Shown here: positions 61,380 to 64,000 of the stretch, in pieces
How positions within the stretch are numbered: position 1 is the first letter of the stretch
How the letters are laid out: each line of letters opens with the position of its first letter
Assembly (NCBI RefSeq): GCF_900162815.1
Contig: NZ_FUGD01000131.1
Coordinates: 1 to 64,000, forward strand
Direction of reading: 5' to 3'
Source: Psychrobacter pasteurii
Lineage (GTDB): Bacteria > Pseudomonadota > Gammaproteobacteria > Pseudomonadales > Moraxellaceae
DNA length: 64,000 nt
The notes under the pieces: generated by a model
What the model saw: only the letters and a program-made list of their open reading frames with translations
Database searches by the model: none
What the model was told of the DNA's origin: nothing
Position numbers and translations under genes: made by a program

Positions 61380-63233
61380 ATGCAGATTAAGCTGTTTTTT
61401 AAAAAACAGAATGCTTTTTTTGCTTCGATTTTATTGAGTGCCCTGCTGCTCAGTTTGACTCCTAGCGTCCATGCTGCTTCTATTACTGTGACAGCCCTTG
61501 GTCACAATAGTGAGGCGCGCTATATCAATGCGCCTTACTTGCCTTATGCTAACCCCAACGCCCCTAAAGGCGGCATGCTTTCTCAAGCGGCGATGGGGAC
61601 CTTTAACAGTGCCAACCCTTGGATGACCACAGGGGTATCTATGAGCGGTACGGACTATCTTTACGATACCTTGTTGGCAGGCTCGTTAAGCGAGTCATTT
61701 GTTATGTATCCGCAGTTGGCTGAAAAAATCACCTACGATCCTGATGATACCAGTTGGATTATTTATCATATTAATCCTAAAGCCAAGTTTTGGGATGGCA
61801 GTGCTGTTACCAGCGAGGATGTTCAGGCCACTTATGAGGCCTATTTAAATAAAGGATTGATGCAATTACGCAGCTATTTGGCAGCTATTGATAAGGTAGA
61901 AGTCATAGATAAGCGCCGAGTAAAATTTCATTTTAAATCATCAGAAAATAAAGAGATTTTATTGACGGTGGGGCAGTTTCCCATCTTTAAGAAAGCTTCG
62001 GTTGAAAAAGACTTTGAAAAGCTATCGCTGACGCCATTGATGGGCAGTGGCCCTTACCAGTTGCATCACGTGGAGCAAGGCCGCAGTGTGACTTATAAGC
62101 GTGATCCTAACTACTGGGGTCAACAACTTATGGTCAATAAAGGTCGGTTTAACTTCGACTATATTAAATACATATACTATGGCAGTGATGAAATTGCTCT
62201 AGAAGGATTTAAAGTAGGGCAGTATCACTTTCGTCAAGAAAGCTCGGCGAGAAAATGGACAACAGCGTATGATTTTGCTGCTGCCCGAGCCGGATTAATA
62301 AAAAAAGAAGCCATTGTGACCAAAAATCCTGTGATGATGCAGGCTTTGGTGATGAATCTTCGTAAAAATATCTTCTCTGATATACGTGTTCGTCAAGCAA
62401 TGACTGATGCTTTCGACTTTGAGCTTATGAACAAGACCTTGTTCTATGATCAATATGAGCGTTTAGAAAGCTATTTTCACGGCTCGGAGCTTGCGGCTAC
62501 CGGAACGCCAGATGATGAAGAGTATCAGGTATTAAAGCCTTTATTACCTAAGCTTGAGCCTATTCAAAGACAAGCTGCTGTGGCTAAGTGGCAACTTGCT
62601 AAGTCAGATGGCAAAGGCTACCATCGACAAGCTTTATTAAATGCCAGACAAAAACTGCTGGAAGCGGGCTTTTACTATCAAGATATGAAGCTGTATCAAG
62701 CCAATGGCAAGCCAGCTAGGTTTGAAATCTTAATCACTGATGAAAAAATAAGCCGAGTGTTATTGCCTTATGTGCGAAACCTAAAGAAATTAGGGTTTGA
62801 AGTCTCAATTCGTCAGGTTGATACCTCTCAGTATCTAGAACGGTTAAGACGATTTGACTACGACATGATAGTGGCTGGCTTTCCACAAAGTACCTCACCA
62901 GGTTCTGAACAAAGCTATATGTGGGGTAGTGCTGCCGCCGATGAGCAGGGCAACCAAAATTATAGTGGTATAAAAAACGAAGCCATTGATACTGTGATAG
63001 ACAAGCTTATTAAAGCTGAGAACAGAGAAGAGATTGTGCTTTATACTAGGGTATTAGACCGTTTGTTAAGGGCTGGATATTACATGGTGCCTATGTATGG
63101 TACTACCAGCACCCGAGTGGTCTACTGGGATAAATATCGCCACCAAAAGACCCTACCAGATAATGCGGTCGGTATTGATTATTGGTGGGTGGATAAATCC
63201 GCTGAGTCGATTATTACTAAATATCTCAAATGA
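61380..63233 (+). CDS. extracellular solute-binding protein, family 5, YejA-like (peptide/microcin uptake)
   Basis: A 617-residue periplasmic binding protein of the oligopeptide family. A signal peptide ends after V-H-A (about residue 32). The fold's markers are P-L-M-G-S-G-P-Y-Q-L and the F-W-D-G-S-A-V-T-S-E-D-V substrate-cleft segment, with a C-terminal Y-D-M-I-V-A-G-F and W-W-V-D-K. Size and pattern match YejA, the binding protein of the YejABEF importer for peptides and microcin C. The permease and ATPase genes are not in this window, so it may work with a system encoded elsewhere. A GGAGG site lies before the ATG at 61380. Confidence 0.85.
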   Translation: MQIKLFFKKQNAFFASILLSALLLSLTPSVHAASITVTALGHNSEARYINAPYLPYANPNAPKGGMLSQAAMGTFNSANPWMTTGVSMSGTDYLYDTLLAGSLSESFVMYPQLAEKITYDPDDTSWIIYHINPKAKFWDGSAVTSEDVQATYEAYLNKGLMQLRSYLAAIDKVEVIDKRRVKFHFKSSENKEILLTVGQFPIFKKASVEKDFEKLSLTPLMGSGPYQLHHVEQGRSVTYKRDPNYWGQQLMVNKGRFNFDYIKYIYYGSDEIALEGFKVGQYHFRQESSARKWTTAYDFAAARAGLIKKEAIVTKNPVMMQALVMNLRKNIFSDIRVRQAMTDAFDFELMNKTLFYDQYERLESYFHGSELAATGTPDDEEYQVLKPLLPKLEPIQRQAAVAKWQLAKSDGKGYHRQALLNARQKLLEAGFYYQDMKLYQANGKPARFEILITDEKISRVLLPYVRNLKKLGFEVSIRQVDTSQYLERLRRFDYDMIVAGFPQSTSPGSEQSYMWGSAAADEQGNQNYSGIKNEAIDTVIDKLIKAENREEIVLYTRVLDRLLRAGYYMVPMYGTTSTRVVYWDKYRHQKTLPDNAVGIDYWWVDKSAESIITKYLK

Positions 63234-63341
63234 TGACACCAGGCATGACCTATGGCATTCTTGTGTAAATAGTAGAAGTCACTATCCTTCACATTATAAG
63301 AGTTTGCATCAAAAAATATATTTTAAACAATAGGAAGTTCC

Positions 63342-64000
63342 ATGAGCTTAATTATTACGCCTATACCCGCCTTTAATGATAACTATATATGGGCGTTGGT
63401 AAACGATAAAAATAAACAAGCCATCATTATTGATCCAGGCCAAGCAGAGCCTGTTGCTGAATATTTAGAACAGTATCAACTTGAGCTGACAGCCATTTGG
63501 GTGACGCATCATCATCATGATCATGTGGGTGGAATAGCCGAGCTACGTGAACTGTATCCTATGACTCATGTGGTAGCCGCCTCTGATCATGGAGTAAGTC
63601 CCGATCAGGTGGTTAAAGAGGGCAGCTCAGTGAGTGCTTGGGGATATACAGCGCAGGTATGGGCTGTTCCTGGGCATACCGCCTCACATTTGGCTTATGT
63701 ATTAACCAATGAAGATGTGAAGCAAGTATTCTGTGGTGACACCTTATTTAGTGCAGGCTGTGGCCGAGTGTTTACAGGCACTATGGAGCAGCTGTATGAA
63801 AGCTTGAAGCGACTTAATAAGCTGCCTGAAAACACCTTGTTTTATCCCGCCCATGAGTATACGGCCTCAAACTTAAGATTTGGCTTATCTATTGAGCCAG
63901 ATAATCAGGTAATGCAACAAACCTTATCAGAAGTTGAAGCTCTAAATGAGCAGGGTAAACCTTCTTTACCAGTCACATTAGGGCATGAAAGACAGGTTAA
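63342..64000 (+). CDS. gloB: hydroxyacylglutathione hydrolase (glyoxalase II), 3' end outside window
   Basis: The frame opens at ATG 63342 after an AGGAAG site and runs off the right edge without a stop (219 complete codons seen). GloB releases D-lactate and glutathione from S-lactoylglutathione, finishing methylglyoxal detoxification. The metallo-beta-lactamase metal site T-H-H-H-H-D-H is clear, followed by P-G-H-T, the F-C-G-D-T-L-F-S-A-G-C-G-R motif and P-A-H-E-Y-T. The N-terminal P-I-P-A-F-N-D-N-Y-I-W is typical of GloB. Confidence 0.95.
   Translation, partial: MSLIITPIPAFNDNYIWALVNDKNKQAIIIDPGQAEPVAEYLEQYQLELTAIWVTHHHHDHVGGIAELRELYPMTHVVAASDHGVSPDQVVKEGSSVSAWGYTAQVWAVPGHTASHLAYVLTNEDVKQVFCGDTLFSAGCGRVFTGTMEQLYESLKRLNKLPENTLFYPAHEYTASNLRFGLSIEPDNQVMQQTLSEVEALNEQGKPSLPVTLGHERQV

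Noticed and set aside
63097-63333. 78-codon frame across the end of the YejA-like gene
   Set aside because: It is out of frame with the solute-binding gene for most of its length and lacks a ribosome site and similarity.
1-64000. tRNA, rRNA, CRISPR or prophage elements
   Set aside because: I looked for T-arm-like GTTCGAA segments with matching stems, regularly spaced repeats and phage structural genes, and found none that held up.

Overview
The window is ordinary chromosome from a gamma-proteobacterium of the Moraxellaceae, most probably Psychrobacter or a close relative. The DNA is AT-rich. It carries the long isocitrate lyase seen in Pseudomonas and Acinetobacter, a divergently placed perM-hda / purM-purN cluster, a GacA-type regulator, CYTH-CHAD and FxsA-family proteins, and a recognisable gamma-proteobacterial 6S RNA. 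No rRNA operon, tRNA, prophage or CRISPR array was seen. Genus is inferred from gene content and order, not from an alignment.

Bases 1-4300 are the accessory-looking end. They hold the 3' part of an IS630-family transposase, a membrane-anchored serine beta-lactamase-like hydrolase, a protein that may belong to the alpha-glutamyl/putrescinyl-thymine pyrophosphorylase clade 3 family, and a secreted HEXXH protein with a ricin-like C-terminus broken by an in-frame TAG. Bases 4300-9400 hold a cystine transporter, a stand-alone TrpB, a NadR-type kinase and a long FabH-like ketoacyl synthase. Bases 9600-22100 are information-processing and envelope genes: prfA, lysS, an unknown protein, dnaX, a LysR regulator, ruvB, a DUF937-like protein, an L,D-transpeptidase-fold enzyme without a signal peptide (ElsL-like) and a CYTH-CHAD protein. 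Bases 22300-32800 hold aceA, a LysR regulator, an aldehyde dehydrogenase, a thiXYZ-like ABC transporter, a LysE/RhtB exporter and purMN.

Bases 33000-44800 hold perM, hda, a DUF2057 protein, a Prx6-type peroxiredoxin, a GST, a META/DUF4377 lipoprotein, ruvC, fxsA, 6S RNA (minus strand), gpmI, ctpA and gacA. Bases 45200-56000 hold pbpG, a DksA-like protein, pgk, an Ala-rich lipoprotein, ruvA, argD, yacG, a TrmB-like methyltransferase, an ABC1 kinase, purD and a DUF2905 protein. Bases 56200-64000 hold metNIQ, a possible holD, serC, a YejA-like peptide-binding protein and the start of gloB.

Most genes are single transcription units separated by strong intrinsic terminators, many of them bidirectional between convergent genes. 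The clear operons are thiXYZ (+ rhtB), purMN and metNIQ. The ruvA, ruvB and ruvC genes are all present but dispersed over 32 kb. The points most worth a second look are the possible DNA-hypermodification-type gene, the nonsense-interrupted metallopeptidase/lectin, a candidate ~135-nt small RNA between aceA and its divergent LysR gene, the ElsL-like enzyme, a MetN without its regulatory NIL domain, a stand-alone TrpB and a 60-bp perfect palindrome at the end of the LysE gene.
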